Assembly: GCF_950295315.1 (NCBI RefSeq)
Contig: NC_080185.1
Coordinates: forward strand, 43,189,387 to 43,253,386
Direction of reading: 5' to 3'
Length of the DNA: 64,000 nt
From: Erinaceus europaeus
Lineage: Eukaryota > Chordata > Mammalia > Eulipotyphla > Erinaceidae
Below, one piece after another: positions 45,020 through 55,430 of this stretch. The translations under genes were made by a program, and so were the position numbers. Numbering within the stretch: position 1 is the first letter of the stretch; the number at the start of each line of letters is the position of its first letter. The notes under the pieces are model-generated. The model was not told the DNA's origin, ran no database searches, and was given only the letters and a program-made list of their open reading frames with translations.

Positions 45020-45983
45020 CTCTTAATAAAGCAGCCCACTATACAAATGAGTTATCGTGCTGGTCCACAAATTAATTTTTCAAGAGTCCTACGGAGTTTG
45101 TTCCATAAAGGAGACTCCTTTCCTGCACATCTGGTTCAAAGTTCTTTCCCACTCCAGTAAGAGAAGCCCAGAGACATGAGAATGCCAATATATTCTGGGG
45201 GCATAAATGGTAGGTATGTTCAGTCCAGGATGGAGTCTTTTGAGTCAACTCTTCATTAATCTTTATGATGAGCAATTTATCATAGCCAATTTTTGAAATG
45301 ATAGTAAGTGAAAAGTAGACACCAAAAGTCAGGCAGTATAAGACTTATGTCAGGTACCTACAATAAATAAATTCAGAGAGACATCCGGTAGACTGGAAGT
45401 GACCTGGGCTACAGGGAAAGGGGAGATGAGTTGCTGTCTTATGGGCATAGTTTCTATTTGGGAGGACAAAAATGTTCTGGAAATTATGACCAAAGGTACA
45501 CATCCCTCTAAAGATTCTTAGAGCCACTAAATTGGATGCTCAAAATGGTTAAAATGGTGATTTTTCTTCTTCTAATTTTTAGCCAGAGCACTCCTCAGCT
45601 CTGGCTAATGGTGGTGCCAAGGATTATACCTGGGACGTTGGAGCCTTGGATATAAAAATCTTTTACAGAAAACTGCTGTGCTATCTTCTTTGTCCAGTAC
45701 AATTTCTGGCATATGCATGGGTCCAATTCTACTGTTCTTAGTGGACTTCTAGACGGATAGATAGATAGGTAGGTAGATAGATAGGAGAGACTCCATAGTA
45801 TTGCTTTCATTCATGGAATTTCCCTTGATGTCATGCATAGTGTTCCTGCATGGTGCCAGGGACTCGAACCCAGATCTTCAACATGGTAACATATGTACTC
45901 TACTAGGTGAACTCAGCTCCTTTTATCAAGATTAAGAAAAAAAATTCCATACACAATTCTGAATCTCATCAAGTTTTACTTAC
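45020..45983. other. Intron flanking the Box 1 exon; SINE fragment and tetranucleotide run
   Basis: A C-type SINE fragment lies in reverse at 45585-45700 (GAGCACTCCTCAGCTCTGGC). A (GATA)-like run is at 45754-45784, and SINE debris at 45845-45920 (GGGACTCGAACCCAGATC). The rest is unassigned. Confidence 0.5.
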
Positions 45984-46068
45984 CATGGTATCATCATTCT
46001 GGTCCCCAAACATTTCTTTAAAAATTTTGCCAGGATCAGGAATTGGAGGGAATATAATGATCTTGAGC
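45984..46068 (-). CDS. IL13RA1: IL13RA1 exon: cytoplasmic Box 1
   Basis: 85 nt. Acceptor is TTTTCTTAAAG; the exon supplies the last base of the Arg codon and then 28 residues, ending in phase 0 at ATG|GTAAGT. It encodes IIIFPPIPDPGKIFKEMFGD and then QNDDTM. The proline-rich stretch PPIPDPG is Box 1, the docking site for TYK2/JAK kinases in cytokine receptors (established knowledge). The last residue is Met where I recall Leu in human. It is followed by the 25 kb terminal intron. Confidence 0.96.
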
Positions 46069-46377
46069 CTTTAAGAAAACAGAAATCATTTTCAAATCAT
46101 CCTGCAACATCCCATGTCACTATAATCATATATACAGGAAACTTGAGTGAAGCCAAGTACACAAGCCATTGTTAGAGGTAAAGCGACTGTGAAGAAGTGT
46201 CTATGATAAGCTGAGAGATCAATGTCTCAAAAGCATCAGCTGTGGATGGAACAAAGAGACCACAAGGATAAGCAGGCTTAAGTACCCTGTCATTTAAACA
46301 TGGTCTTCTCTGATTTCATTGAGACATGCTTGACAGATAGATGTTGCGTCTACATAAGTTGTACAACATAACTGTTT

Positions 46378-46515
46378 CGAGAGACAGAGACACCTGCAAC
46401 ACTGCTTCACTACTTGTGAAGCTTCCCCCCTGCAGATGGGGACCAGGGACTTGAACCTGCATCTTTGCTCACTGTAATGTGTGTGTTTAGCCAAGTGTGC
46501 CACCATCTGGCCCCA
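46378..46515 (-). mobile_element. SINE family A, truncated
   Basis: GAGACACCTGCAACACTGC, TTCACTACTTGTGAAGCTTC, GACCAGGGACTTGAACCTGC and AGCCAAGTGTGCCACCATC. Confidence 0.85.
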
Positions 46516-46565
46516 GTGTCTCTCTATCTCTATCCAACTAAATAAATAAAATGAAAATATATTTT

Positions 46566-46921
46566 TATTTTTATTTTTTTTCCTCCAGAGTTATTGCTGG
46601 GCTCGGTGCCTGCACCATGAATCCACTGCTCCTGGAGACCATTTCTTCCCCCTTTTGTTGCCCTTGTTGTTGTAGCCTCCTTGTGGTTATTATTATTACC
46701 ATTGTTGATGTTGTTCACTGTTGGATAGGACAGAGAGAAATGGAGAGAGGAGGGGAAGACAGAGAGGGGGAGAGAAAGATAGACACCTGCAGACCTGCTT
46801 CACCGCCTGTGAAGCGACTCCCCTGCAGGTGGGGAGCCGGGGGCTCGAACGGGGATCTTTCCGCCGGTCCTTGCACTTTGCGCCACGTGCACTTAACCCA
46901 CTGCACCACCGCCTGACTCCC
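46566..46921 (-). mobile_element. SINE family B, long-tail form
   Basis: CAGAGTTATTGCTGGGCTCG, CACTGCTCCTGGAGACC, TTTTGTTGCCCTTGTTG, ACCTGCAGACCTGCTTCACC, GGTGGGGAGCCGGGGGCTCG and CACGTGCACTTAACCCACTG; nearly consensus. Confidence 0.94.
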
Positions 46922-46941
46922 GAAAATATTTTTTAAGTGAT

Positions 46942-47894
46942 AAAAAGTATCGATTCTGAGCCTGACATCTGATATACAGGTGGACCCAAGTTACTGTCTG
47001 GGGAGATGGTGTCATGGCTGGAAAAAGGACCAGAAAGCTGGTTCAAGAAAGAGAGTAGCTCCCAAATATGGGAAAGGTGCATAAATAATGTTGACTGTAA
47101 AGCCATCAATTTGATCTGATCTGGGGCCCATATTCAGCTTAGGAGCCTATGTGACCTCTGCATCCCTGTAGATTTGAGCTCACATTCGGTGGTCATGAGT
47201 AGGAACATTCCAAGCTGCCCCAATTTCAAAACCCATCTTCCTCAGGTGGAAGATAGAGTATGCTGTCCAGCCTCCCTTCGGAGGATGAAACATTCTCTAC
47301 CATTGTTGATCCATGTTGAGGGCAAGGTCCTATGGGGGCCCACAAAGGGGTCTATTGTATTGTTCCTGATAGAGATAACCGGTAACAATGGAGAGAGGGA
47401 TTTATTCGAGGTCTAAGCCCATCTGACACTATTCCAGGCTTTAGGTTCAAGATTAGTCAGCAATTTGTTTGGCTTTATATGTTAACTCTTCTTTCAGCCA
47501 CCAGGTTCCAGGTGCTACCACGATGCCAACCAGACTTCCCTGGGCAGAGGACCCCACCAATGTGTCCTGGATGCCTTCTTCCCCAGAGCTCCACCCCACT
47601 AGAGAAAGAGAGAGAGACAGGCTGAGAATATGGATAGACCTGTCAACGCCCATGTTCAGCGGGGAAGCAATTACAGAAGCCAGACCTTCCACCTTCTGCA
47701 CCCCATAATGTCCCTGGGTCCATCCTCCCAGAGGGATAAAGAATAGGAAAGCTATCAGGGGAGGGGATGGCATACGGAGTTCTGGTGGTGGGAATTATGT
47801 GGAATTGAACCCCTCTTATCCTATGGTTTTTGTCTGTTTCCTTTTTATAAATAAAAATTAAAAAGAAAATACAAAAAAAAAAGTACTGATTCTG
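46942..47894 (+). mobile_element. R-family long form 2, inverted arm, with target duplication
   Basis: AAAAAGTATCGATTCTG (46942-46958) and AAAAAGTACTGATTCTG (47878-47894) flank the element (two mismatches). The 5' part (46959-47425) is the reverse complement of the arm seen at 38683-39195 (GGTCATGAGTAGGAACATTC, CAAATATGGGAAAGGTGC). The shared 3' part follows in normal orientation (CTATTCCAGGCTTTAGGTTC to ACCCCTCTTATCCTATGG and an A-rich tail). Confidence 0.9.
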
Positions 47895-48428
47895 GGCCGA
47901 GTTTACTAATCTTATTCCAACCTCAGGCATTCATTACAAGAGCAAATAACAGGACTGGGCCTGGTCTCTATGGTGAGATAGAAAATGGGAAGCATTCTCT
48001 AAGAATATGTCCCATCTATTAGTGACAAGGTGGTGTGACATTCGCTTTGCCGCAGCTCCCAGAAGTAATCTGATTTGCACTAATACCAGACAAGTCATTT
48101 AATTAGCAAAAGCTGCCCTTTCTTAAACTTCACTCCAAGAGCTACCAAGCCAGCTGCTGATCTAGCAGGCATTTGAAAGAGCAGCATAAACATAGGGTCT
48201 ATCAATTCCGAACACAGGCACTGAGAGCAAGGCAAATGGGGAAAGAATCTACAATAGGACCTTTTTTTTTTTTTTTTTTCTCATTTTGCATGTTGTATTA
48301 CCAAAAGCCAGTTACAGATATAGTGCTTCTAATATACTGGGTAAATATCATCCACTGGCACAAAAGAGTCATAACCATAGCAACCAGGCTGGCAGACACT
48401 GCCAAGCCTATTTGAACTGCTGGCTTAC
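47895..48428. other. Intron near the transmembrane exon; repeat-poor
   Basis: A T18 run at 48262-48279. 48010-48180 looks single-copy and may be conserved non-coding DNA (TCATTTAATTAGCAAAAGC), untested. Confidence 0.35.
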
Positions 48429-48525
48429 CTTTTTAGATAAAGTAGAAGGACTATGACTGTTCCTGCAACGATGACTGGAATGATGAGTAGCATTGTAATG
48501 TAGATAGTGGGGTTGTCATTTTTAC
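48429..48525 (-). CDS. IL13RA1: IL13RA1 exon: transmembrane helix
   Basis: 97 nt. Acceptor is CAATTCTCCAG; the exon completes the split Gly codon (G|GT) and ends with AG of a split Arg before GTAAGC. It encodes K-N-D-N-P-T, then a run of about 22 hydrophobic residues (YITMLLIIPVIVAG and following), closed by the basic stop-transfer residues LKR. This matches the single-pass type I membrane anchor of IL13RA1. The human sequon NST just before the helix reads NPT here; a proline at that position prevents N-glycosylation. Confidence 0.96.
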
Positions 48526-48924
48526 CTGGAGAATTGAAAGCAAACAGAGACATGAAGAATAAAACCCTTTCTTGAAATAAGCCACGTAATGGCTGTCCAA
48601 GACTGAAAAAACTACAGATATTTCTGCTTTCTGCCCCAGTCTATTTTCCAAAGCTTTTCAATTAGCTTAGCTCCTGTAGTCTGAACAGTGAAAATGCTGT
48701 CTGGTTCTGGGACCTGAAATTCTAAGGATGAGTAAACACATTAAAGGCTATTTGAAATTAGGGGGTCTTCATTTGGTTTCAAATACTGTCAATAATGGCA
48801 TCTGTTAAATATGTCAACGTATTTTAACTGTGACTATTTGTTTCTATCAGCCATTTACCAATATTGAAACACATAAAAAAAAAAAGACCTTGAAGATAGC
48901 TACCACTATGGCTATTCTTTCTTG

Positions 48925-49150
48925 GTTTTTAATCATTTTATTGGGGCTTACAGGACAACTGTTCACAATTGGGTATGATTTTTCATCTCCCTGTGACAGG
49001 TATCTATAGAACATTCTCACCCTAAACTTAGGTCCTTTCCCACCGTGCACCAGGACACCAGAGTCCCTCCATGCCTTCCCTCTCCCTCTTTCCTCAGAGT
49101 CCTCTGCTTTGATGCAATATACCACACCCAGTCCAAGTCTCACCTTATAT
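48925..49150 (-). mobile_element. L1 3' UTR fragment
   Basis: ATTTTATTGGGGCTTACAGG, CCTGTGACAGGTATCTATAG, CCACCGTGCACCAGGACACC and CTTTGATGCAATATACCAC resemble the 11.8 kb copy. Confidence 0.65.
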
Positions 49151-49197
49151 ATTCCCTTACTGGCCTTGTTTCGTAGGTTCCACCTATAACCTTAAAA

Positions 49198-49569
49198 GAA
49201 AAGGAACTGGGGGTCAGGCAGTAGCGCAGTGGGTTAAGCACACATGGTGCAAAGTGCAAGGACCGGCATCAGGATCCCAGTTCGAGCCCCTGGCTCCCCA
49301 CCTGCAGGGGTGTCACTTCATGGCAGGTGAAGCAGGTCTGTAGGTGTCTAACTTTCTCTCCTCTCTCTATCTCCACTCCTTTCTAGATTCCCGATTTCTC
49401 TGTCCTATCCAACAGCAGCAATGACAACAATAATAATAATGGCAACAAGGGTAACAACAAGGACAACATAATGGGAAAAATGGTCTCCAGGGGCAGTGGA
49501 TTCATAGTGCAGGCACTGAGCCACAGCAATAACCAGAGAGGCAAAAAAGAAAAGAAAGGAAAAGGAACT
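49198..49569 (+). mobile_element. SINE family B, long-tail form, with 11-bp target duplication
   Basis: GAAAAGGAACT at 49198-49208 and 49559-49569. Head GGGGGTCAGGCAGTAGCGCA, CAGTTCGAGCCCCTGGCTCC, CAATAATAATAATGGC, and the extended tail GTGGATTCATAGTGCAGGC. Confidence 0.93.
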
Positions 49570-49858
49570 ATGCCTATTCTTTTTTTATTATTCCCTTTTG
49601 TTGCCCTTGTTGTTTTATTGTTGTAGTTATTATTGTTGTTGTTATTGGATAGGAGAGAAATGGAGAGAGGAGGGGAAGACAGAGGGGGAGAGAAAGATAG
49701 ACACCTGCAGACCTGCTCCACTGCCTGTGAAGCGACTCCCCTGCAGGTGGGGAGCGGAGGGCTCGAACCAGAATCCTTCTGCCGGTCCTTGCGCTTTGCG
49801 CCACCTGCACTTAACCTGCTGGGCTACCGCCCAACTCCCTAAGAACTATGCCTATTCT
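49565..49858 (-). mobile_element. SINE family B with 16-bp target duplication
   Basis: GAACTATGCCTATTCT at 49565-49580 and 49843-49858. The minus copy has TTTTGTTGCCCTTGTTG, ACCTGCAGACCTGCTCCAC and GGTGGGGAGCGGAGGGCTCG. Its target overlaps the right duplication of the previous SINE, so it inserted later. Confidence 0.94.
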
Positions 49859-49879
49859 TAATCAAGTACCTTCAAAGTG

Positions 49880-50060
49880 TCTGACATATATTAGGTGCTT
49901 TTATATGCTTATCAGCTATACTAGAGAGATAAATGATTTTATTTTCCATAATTTAGATAGGTGAGAAGGAGAAGGCTCAGAGAGGTTTGATGGCTTGTAC
50001 AGAAGGGCTTAGCAAATGATGAGGCCAATCCTCAAACCCAAATGCTGTCATTAACTGCCT
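49880..50060 (-). mobile_element. MIR (ancient SINE)
   Basis: ATATTAGGTGCTTTTATATG, AGGAGAAGGCTCAGAGAGGT and TGATGAGGCCAATCCTCAAA are reverse MIR. Confidence 0.7.
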
Positions 50061-50204
50061 CTTCATACCTAACATACATGGCATAGAATATCACGTCTAT
50101 TTATATACTTGTTTTTTTTGTTTGTTTGTTTTTTTGTCACAATGACATGAACGCCTAGAGAAAAGTCATTGAAACTTAGCACCATTGTACTATGCAGCCT
50201 CTAA

Positions 50205-51218
50205 GATGACTCCAAGTGTTCCCTGGCCACTGGTATTCACATACTTGTGCAATTCTCTCTCCTAAAGGCCAGGCTGACTCATTATTGAAGACTTGAATGG
50301 CAGTGGCAAAGTGGTGTCATTTCCAAGATCAGATAATAAGAGTCTGTGATTTCCATGTTACATGTTATCTCATATACCCCTTCTTGCTTGGGTCATGCAC
50401 TTGTAGAAACTTCTGTCCTTTTATGAGGCAACCCTGTAGGAAGCACCAAGTCATAAAGGACTATGGGAGGTTTCTGTACTACTTCCCCGGAATAGCTGTA
50501 ACACAATCACCATATACCAACTGTTTTCAAACAACAGACTTAGGGATTGGGTGGTGAGGCATCCAATAAGAGAACACACATTATCATGTGCGAGGACTTA
50601 GGTTCAAGCCCTCAGCCCCACCTGCAGGCATTGGTGAAGGGGGAAGCTTCACAAGTGGTGTAATAGTGTTGTAGGCGTCTCTTTGTCTCTCCTTCTCCCT
50701 CTCTGTTTCTTTCTGTCTCTATCAAGAAGGGGAAAAAAGGGCACCAGGAGTAGTGGAGTCACCCTGCAGGTACTGAGCCCCAGTGATAACCCTGGTGGCA
50801 TAAATAAATGACTAAATAAATAAATGAAGGAATGACTAAAATGAAAATAGAATCACTCACAGTTCTGGAAACTGAAAGTTTAAAATCAAGGTATCTTCAG
50901 GGATCCAATCCCTCTGAAGGTTAGAGAAGAATGGCACCTGCCTCTTGGCAGCTTCTGCTGGCTCCCCAAAATCTTAGGCATTCCTTGGCGTTCCTTGGCT
51001 TAGTTGCAGGACTCTAGTCTCTGCTGTCATCTTTACACAGGCTTATCCCCATATTTCCCTGCCATGTTCCTGTGTATTCTCTCTTCATTTAAGCATAAAG
51101 GTCACTGGCAGCAGGGAATACTCTAAGCCAAGTGGGACACATTTTAATTTAGTTACACGTGCAAAAACTTTACTTTCAAATCAAGTCATATTCACAAGGA
51201 CTGGCAGTTGGGGCTTGA

Positions 51219-51282
<64 letters not shown>

Positions 51283-51600
51283 GATACAAGTCGGCCTGCT
51301 ACAACTTACATCCAACAGTCAGAGAGGAAGTAAGCCTTTTGAGAAATCACCTGAGTATTCTTGGTAGCCACTTCTCCAGCTTCAGTTAAGCTTTCAGATG
51401 AGACTGCAGCCCAAACTAACACTTTGACTGTAACCTCACAAAAGAACCTGAAGCAAAGGTATGCAGCTAAACTGTGCTCAGATTTCTTACTCACAAAAAT
51501 TGTAAGGTGACAAATGTGTATTTTAAGTCATTGAAGTTGGAGTCGGTATGTTTTTTGTAATAGTGTATAAGTAATACAACCATGCTTGGCACACAATTTA
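50205..51600 (+). mobile_element. Old MaLR-type LTR with nested insertions
   Basis: The left part (ATGCAGCCTCTAAGATGACT, CTGGTATTCACATACTTGTG) and right part (TTCAGATGAGACTGCAGCCC, CTGTAACCTCACAAAAGAAC, TAAGTCATTGAAG, ATAAGTAATACAAC) belong to one pan-mammalian LTR. Inside are a diverged SINE A (50540-50830, plus), a second MaLR LTR in reverse (50838-51230; ACAGTTCTGGAAACTGAAAG, GGCATTCCTTGGCGTTCCTT) and a (GT)n run at 51222-51281. Family names are from memory. Confidence 0.65.
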
Positions 51601-51694
51601 TTTGCTCTCTTAGCAGAAATTAATGTCTCCAACAGCCTCTTCTCTCCACTAGATAGCTGTCAATAACTTAAAAAGTCAGTTCTAGTTGTCTTTT

Positions 51695-51920
51695 AAAGAC
51701 ACACACACGGGCCGGGTGGTGGCGCACCCGGCTGAGAATACAAGTTACGGTGCGCAAGGACCCAGGTTCGAGTCTCCGGTCCCCACCTGCAGGGGGAAAG
51801 CTTCACTAGTGGTGAAGCAGTGCTGCAGGTGTCTTTCTATCTCTCTCCCTGTATATCACCCCCTTCCCTCTCAATTTCTGCCTGTGTCTATCCAACAAAT
51901 AAATAATGATTTAAAAAAAA

Positions 51921-51973
<53 letters not shown>
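51695..51973 (+). mobile_element. SINE family A inside a (CA)n repeat
   Basis: AAAGACACACACAC precedes the head (GGGCCGGGTGGTGGCGCACC) and AAAGACACACACAC resumes after the tail, followed by a long (CA)n to 51971. The SINE (51709-51917) has CCAGGTTCGAGTCTCCGGTC and AAGCAGTGCTGCAGGTGTC. Confidence 0.92.
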
Positions 51974-52815
51974 CCCTAATCCCTCTGCTACTTTGCAGTA
52001 TCTCAAATATTAAGATTCCGCCGTCATGATACCCAGCTTACTTCATCGAACACTGCTCTTCAAATGTCTTCAACAGTTTGATCACCCTTTCAATCTGCCA
52101 GTGCACCTCCCACAACAATATGGTGCCCAGAATGGGAAAGCACATATTCTTGTGGTCAGGGCATGTTGCCTTATCTGACAGCTGTCCTTTGTTCAAGCTA
52201 CTACACTATCACTACTGTCAAACACTGCATGTACCTTTGGGAAATAAGTTTACTACTGAGTCGCTTTGTGTTTACATTCCAATCACAGTCACAACTTTGA
52301 CACCCATAGTGGCCTGGCATGACCCAGGTTTGAGCCCACAGCATTGAACGTAGCTTCGCTGTTGTGATCTCTTTCACTCTCTGCCTCTCTGCCTCTATCT
52401 TAAAAACAAAAACAACCTAGAAATAGGTTTTCTTTTGCTAAATGCCATCAAGGACATTGGTCTACTATCAATCCTGCCTGCATAGGACAGACCCATCAGA
52501 TTACATCATTTGTAGATTGAATGATGCCAACCCATGATTTGGGGAGGGAGGGTCCAGACTGTGGAAAAAAGGAGAAAAGACAGAAGAAGGGAGAACCCCA
52601 TTTGACTGGCAGGATTTTAAAGAGTTGTATCTATGTCTTAACCCGAGATGGTTTGATGGAAATTAAACAGAAAATATACGTCAGTTGTAAAGAGTCTCCA
52701 GCTGACAGCAAGAATGTAGAACAGTTCTTCCCTCCTCCTGCCCCATCTGTTTTCTGCATCAGCCTTGTTTCCATGTGCCAGTGGTTAATGATTATGTGAA
52801 ATCTGATTCTCTTAC
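51974..52815. other. Intron next to the WSXWS exon
   Basis: No full repeat. 52310-52400 is D-type SINE debris (GACCCAGGTTTGAGCCCACA). The rest looks single-copy. Confidence 0.4.
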
Positions 52816-52948
52816 CGATAGGCATGGCTTCACTCCAATTACTCCAAATTTTGTCATCCTCGTAGCATAATGTGTTTGTTCTGACTCTTACTCGGACTGT
52901 GTTCAAAGCATCAGGCAGGAGCCCAGGAGCCATGAAACAAATCGTGCC
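52816..52948 (-). CDS. IL13RA1: IL13RA1 exon: end of FNIII domain with WSXWS box
   Basis: 133 nt. Acceptor is ATATATCTAAG and donor is G|GTAAGA, leaving phase 1. It encodes 44 residues plus the first base of a Gly codon. Recognisable are CFMAPGLLPDALNTVRVRV, the Cys in TLCYEDDK and the class I cytokine-receptor signature WSNWS. That box is a structural hallmark needed for folding and surface expression in this family. Human has NTSCFM where this sequence has GTICFM, so a juxtamembrane-side glycosylation sequon is absent here (human recalled from memory). Confidence 0.95.
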
Positions 52949-53327
52949 CTTAGATATATATAAAAACAAAACCAAACACAAACACAAGGCCCATTACTAT
53001 CTTATTTGCTTTCTGTGCATCTGAATGCTAAGATAATTATCTGCCAGGTTCTGTATATGATTAAGATTGAACTGCAATTTAATTAGCTTTCACTCCTGAG
53101 GCGGGAATAGCAATGACTTACAGAGCCAAGTGTGGGGCTGTTGGAAAAGTCATGACACATTTTTTTTGCATAGAATAATGTAGAAAAAAAACATTATGAC
53201 TTTCCTGATAGCCCAACAGTTTGCTTTTCCTACAGTAATTCATTTCACACTTAGGCTCTGTTCACCCAGCCTGCCCCCAATTACTCTGTGGATTTAGGCC
53301 CAAAGAGCAAAACTTGACTTTACTGAC
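52949..53327 (-). other. IL13RA1: Short intron (379 bp) between the micro-exon and WSXWS exon
   Basis: GT (53327-53326) to AG (52950-52949) on minus. Repeat-free. Includes a palindromic pairing of CATGACACATTTTTTTTGC with a nearby ACATTATGAC stretch of no clear role. Confidence 0.8.
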
Positions 53328-53363
53328 CTCTGATTCTGCATTTGGGCACGTGGGTTCTTTGAC
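53328..53363 (-). CDS. IL13RA1: IL13RA1 micro-exon (12 codons) in the third FNIII domain
   Basis: 36 nt, phase 0 on both sides. Acceptor is TTTATATTCTCAAG, donor is GAG|GTCAGT. It encodes VKEPTCPNAESE. It aligns with the human stretch VQEAKCENPEFERNVE, which is four residues longer at its 3' end (human sequence recalled). The Cys and the E-C-N-E spacing are kept. A longer exon ending AAA|GTCAAG three codons downstream would also stay open, but that donor is weaker. The boundary is therefore the least certain of the six; the exon itself is well supported by phase, acceptor and position only 379 bp before the next exon. Confidence 0.82.
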
Positions 53364-53821
53364 CTTGAGAATATAAACAAATGAATCAATTAAAATGTTA
53401 AGAAAGCCCACATTGTACAGCAGTTAATCATTACTAACAAGCTTTCCTTTTACCTCATTAAAATAGTACCAGGTGCTGTTTTTAAAAGAAAATGTTCTTT
53501 TAAAAATAATTGGTTCTGGGTCAATGACATCTGCATCTAGGGAAAAAAAACGAATCTTGATCCATACTTCACATTGTTGACAAATTCAGTCCCGGATGAA
53601 GGGCAGATCTACATGCCAAAGTTAAAGTAAATGAACACACACATACAAAAATACAGAAAGCTTTTAATATGTATGCTCTACTGAATGCGCCACCACCTGG
53701 CCCCTATGAAAACATTTAGATGAAAACCTAGAAGCATGTCTTCGTTATCTTGAAAAAGGAAAAAAAAATCTCTTAAACAGGGCAGAAAAAGAACCATAAA
53801 GGACATTTAATTAAAAACAAA
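53364..53821. other. Intron upstream of the micro-exon
   Basis: No repeat recognised except SINE debris at 53660-53705 (TGAATGCGCCACCACCTGGC). Confidence 0.4.
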
Positions 53822-53824
53822 TTT

Positions 53825-54090
53825 CATCTCCAGTTAAGCGCAGGTGGCGCAAAGCGCAAGGACCAGCATGAGGATCCCAGTTCGAGCCCCCAGCTCTCCA
53901 CCTGCAGGGGAGTCGCTTCACAGGCAGTGAAGTGAAGCAGGTCTGCAGTTGTCTATCTTTTTCTCCCCTTCTCTGTCTCCCTCTTTCCATTTCTCTCTGT
54001 CCTATCCAACAACGATGACAACAATAATAACTACAACAATAAAAAAACAAGGGCAACAAAAGGGAATAAATAAAGAAATATTTTTTTTAA
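53825..54090 (+). mobile_element. SINE family B
   Basis: CCAGTTAAGCGCAGGTGGCG, CAGTTCGAGCCCCCAGCTC, GAAGCAGGTCTGCAGTTGTC, CAACAACGATGACAACAATA and AGGGAATAAATAAAG. Confidence 0.92.
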
Positions 54091-54284
54091 AGGTAATGCA
54101 AAGTGTGAAAAGATATTTGCACTTTCTGGCAAAGAACCTGCACATATGAATTATATCTTTACATTTAATGCTTACACACAGATGCATACATCTGGCAAAT
54201 TAATAAGAAAAAAAAAAAGACAACTCAGCAGAAAAGCTAGCCAAAGGTTTGAAGAAACAACTTACTGAGGATTTTCAAGAGGCC

Positions 54285-54725
54285 AACAAACTTATGAGAA
54301 ATTGCTCAACTTCATTAGCTATGAGGGTAATGCAAAGTAAATCTACAACCACGCATATCAAATAATATTGTAAGGTGAAACTCTAAAGCATCTAACACTC
54401 TCAACTACTGCTCTCAGTGGTGCAGATTGGTATAACTACTCATAAAGACGTAGTGTCTACTAGACAATCATATGTTCCCCCTGTGATCCCCCCAAATATG
54501 TACACATGTACACCAAGAGACAGGCATGCAACCGTTCATAAATATTCCACTCATAAAACCCCAAACTAGAAATTATCCTAATGTCCATCGACAGGAGAAA
54601 GGATAAATCAGACACAATGGGATGGATGCAAAGAGAATAAGCCATCTACAGTAGACAATAACAGTATCAGCCAATCTCTGAGTGAAAGAAGGCAGACACA
54701 CACACACACAAAAAAAAAAAAAACT
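54285..54725 (+). mobile_element. Old L1 fragment
   Basis: AAATTGCTCAACTTCATTAG, CTATGAGGGTAATGCAAAG and TAATGTCCATCGACAGGAG follow the order of L1 ORF2's 3' part; very diverged. Confidence 0.6.
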
Positions 54726-54819
54726 ACACTTTGCATCATGCCTTTTACATAAAGTTTAGAAACAGACAATAAAAGCAACCAGCCTTCATAGTAGTTGTTC
54801 TTTTTTCACTGTTGTAATG

Positions 54820-55025
54820 TTTTTTTGAATATTTCTTTATTGTCTTTTAATTTGATAGAACAGAAAGATATGTAAGGGAAGGTGAGAAAAATGACAGAGA
54901 CACGTGCATCATTGCTACACTGCTTTATGAAGCTTCCGCCTGCAGAGGGGGATCTAAAGCTCTAACCCAGGTCCTTGCAAGTGGTAATGCGTGTACTCAG
55001 CTGGATGTACCACTGCTCAGTCCCC
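54820..55025 (-). mobile_element. SINE family A, diverged
   Basis: GATAGAACAGAAAGATATG, TTTATGAAGCTTCCGCCTGC, TCTAACCCAGGTCCTTGC and CTCAGCTGGATGTACCACTG. Confidence 0.8.
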
Positions 55026-55249
55026 CACAGTAGCTGTTCTCTGGGAAGGTAGTAACTAAAAAGGGTCCTGAGGGGGGTTCTGGCATGCTGGTTATAGAAG
55101 TGAAAACATTTTTTTTTAGTGAAAATCACTTTTGAAAAAGTATTGAACTGTGCAATGTTTTATATAGTCATACAATATGTCAATAGAAAGTAGGAACAAA
55201 ATGAAAAGGAAAAGAGAGGCCAACCTTCTTTGTTGAAAAGTATGAGATA

Positions 55250-55365
55250 TAGCAGCCTAGGAAATGACACAGTGGTAGAATCCTGGGGTTGGAAGCATGA
55301 GGCTCTGAATTCAATCCCCAGAACTGCATATGTCACAGTGATGCTCTAGCGTGTCTTCTCTCTGT

Positions 55366-55402
<37 letters not shown>

Positions 55403-55430
55403 CTCAACGTTTTTAAAAGGATAAGATATC
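55250..55430 (+). mobile_element. Family C SINE with (TC)(GT) run
   Basis: AGCCTAGGAAATGACACAGT, GAATTCAATCCCCAGAACTG, GCATATGTCACAGTGATGC, then CT and GT repeats. Confidence 0.8.

Noticed and set aside
46566..46921. tRNA genes at SINE heads
   Set aside because: The A- and B-box-like heads (GGTTCGAGCCC type) belong to repeated SINEs; no free-standing cloverleaf or anticodon arm with correct 3' processing was seen.
53313..53327. Extension of the micro-exon by three codons (V-S-K) to a GTCAAG donor
   Set aside because: The GAG|GTCAGT donor is closer to consensus; kept as an alternative only.
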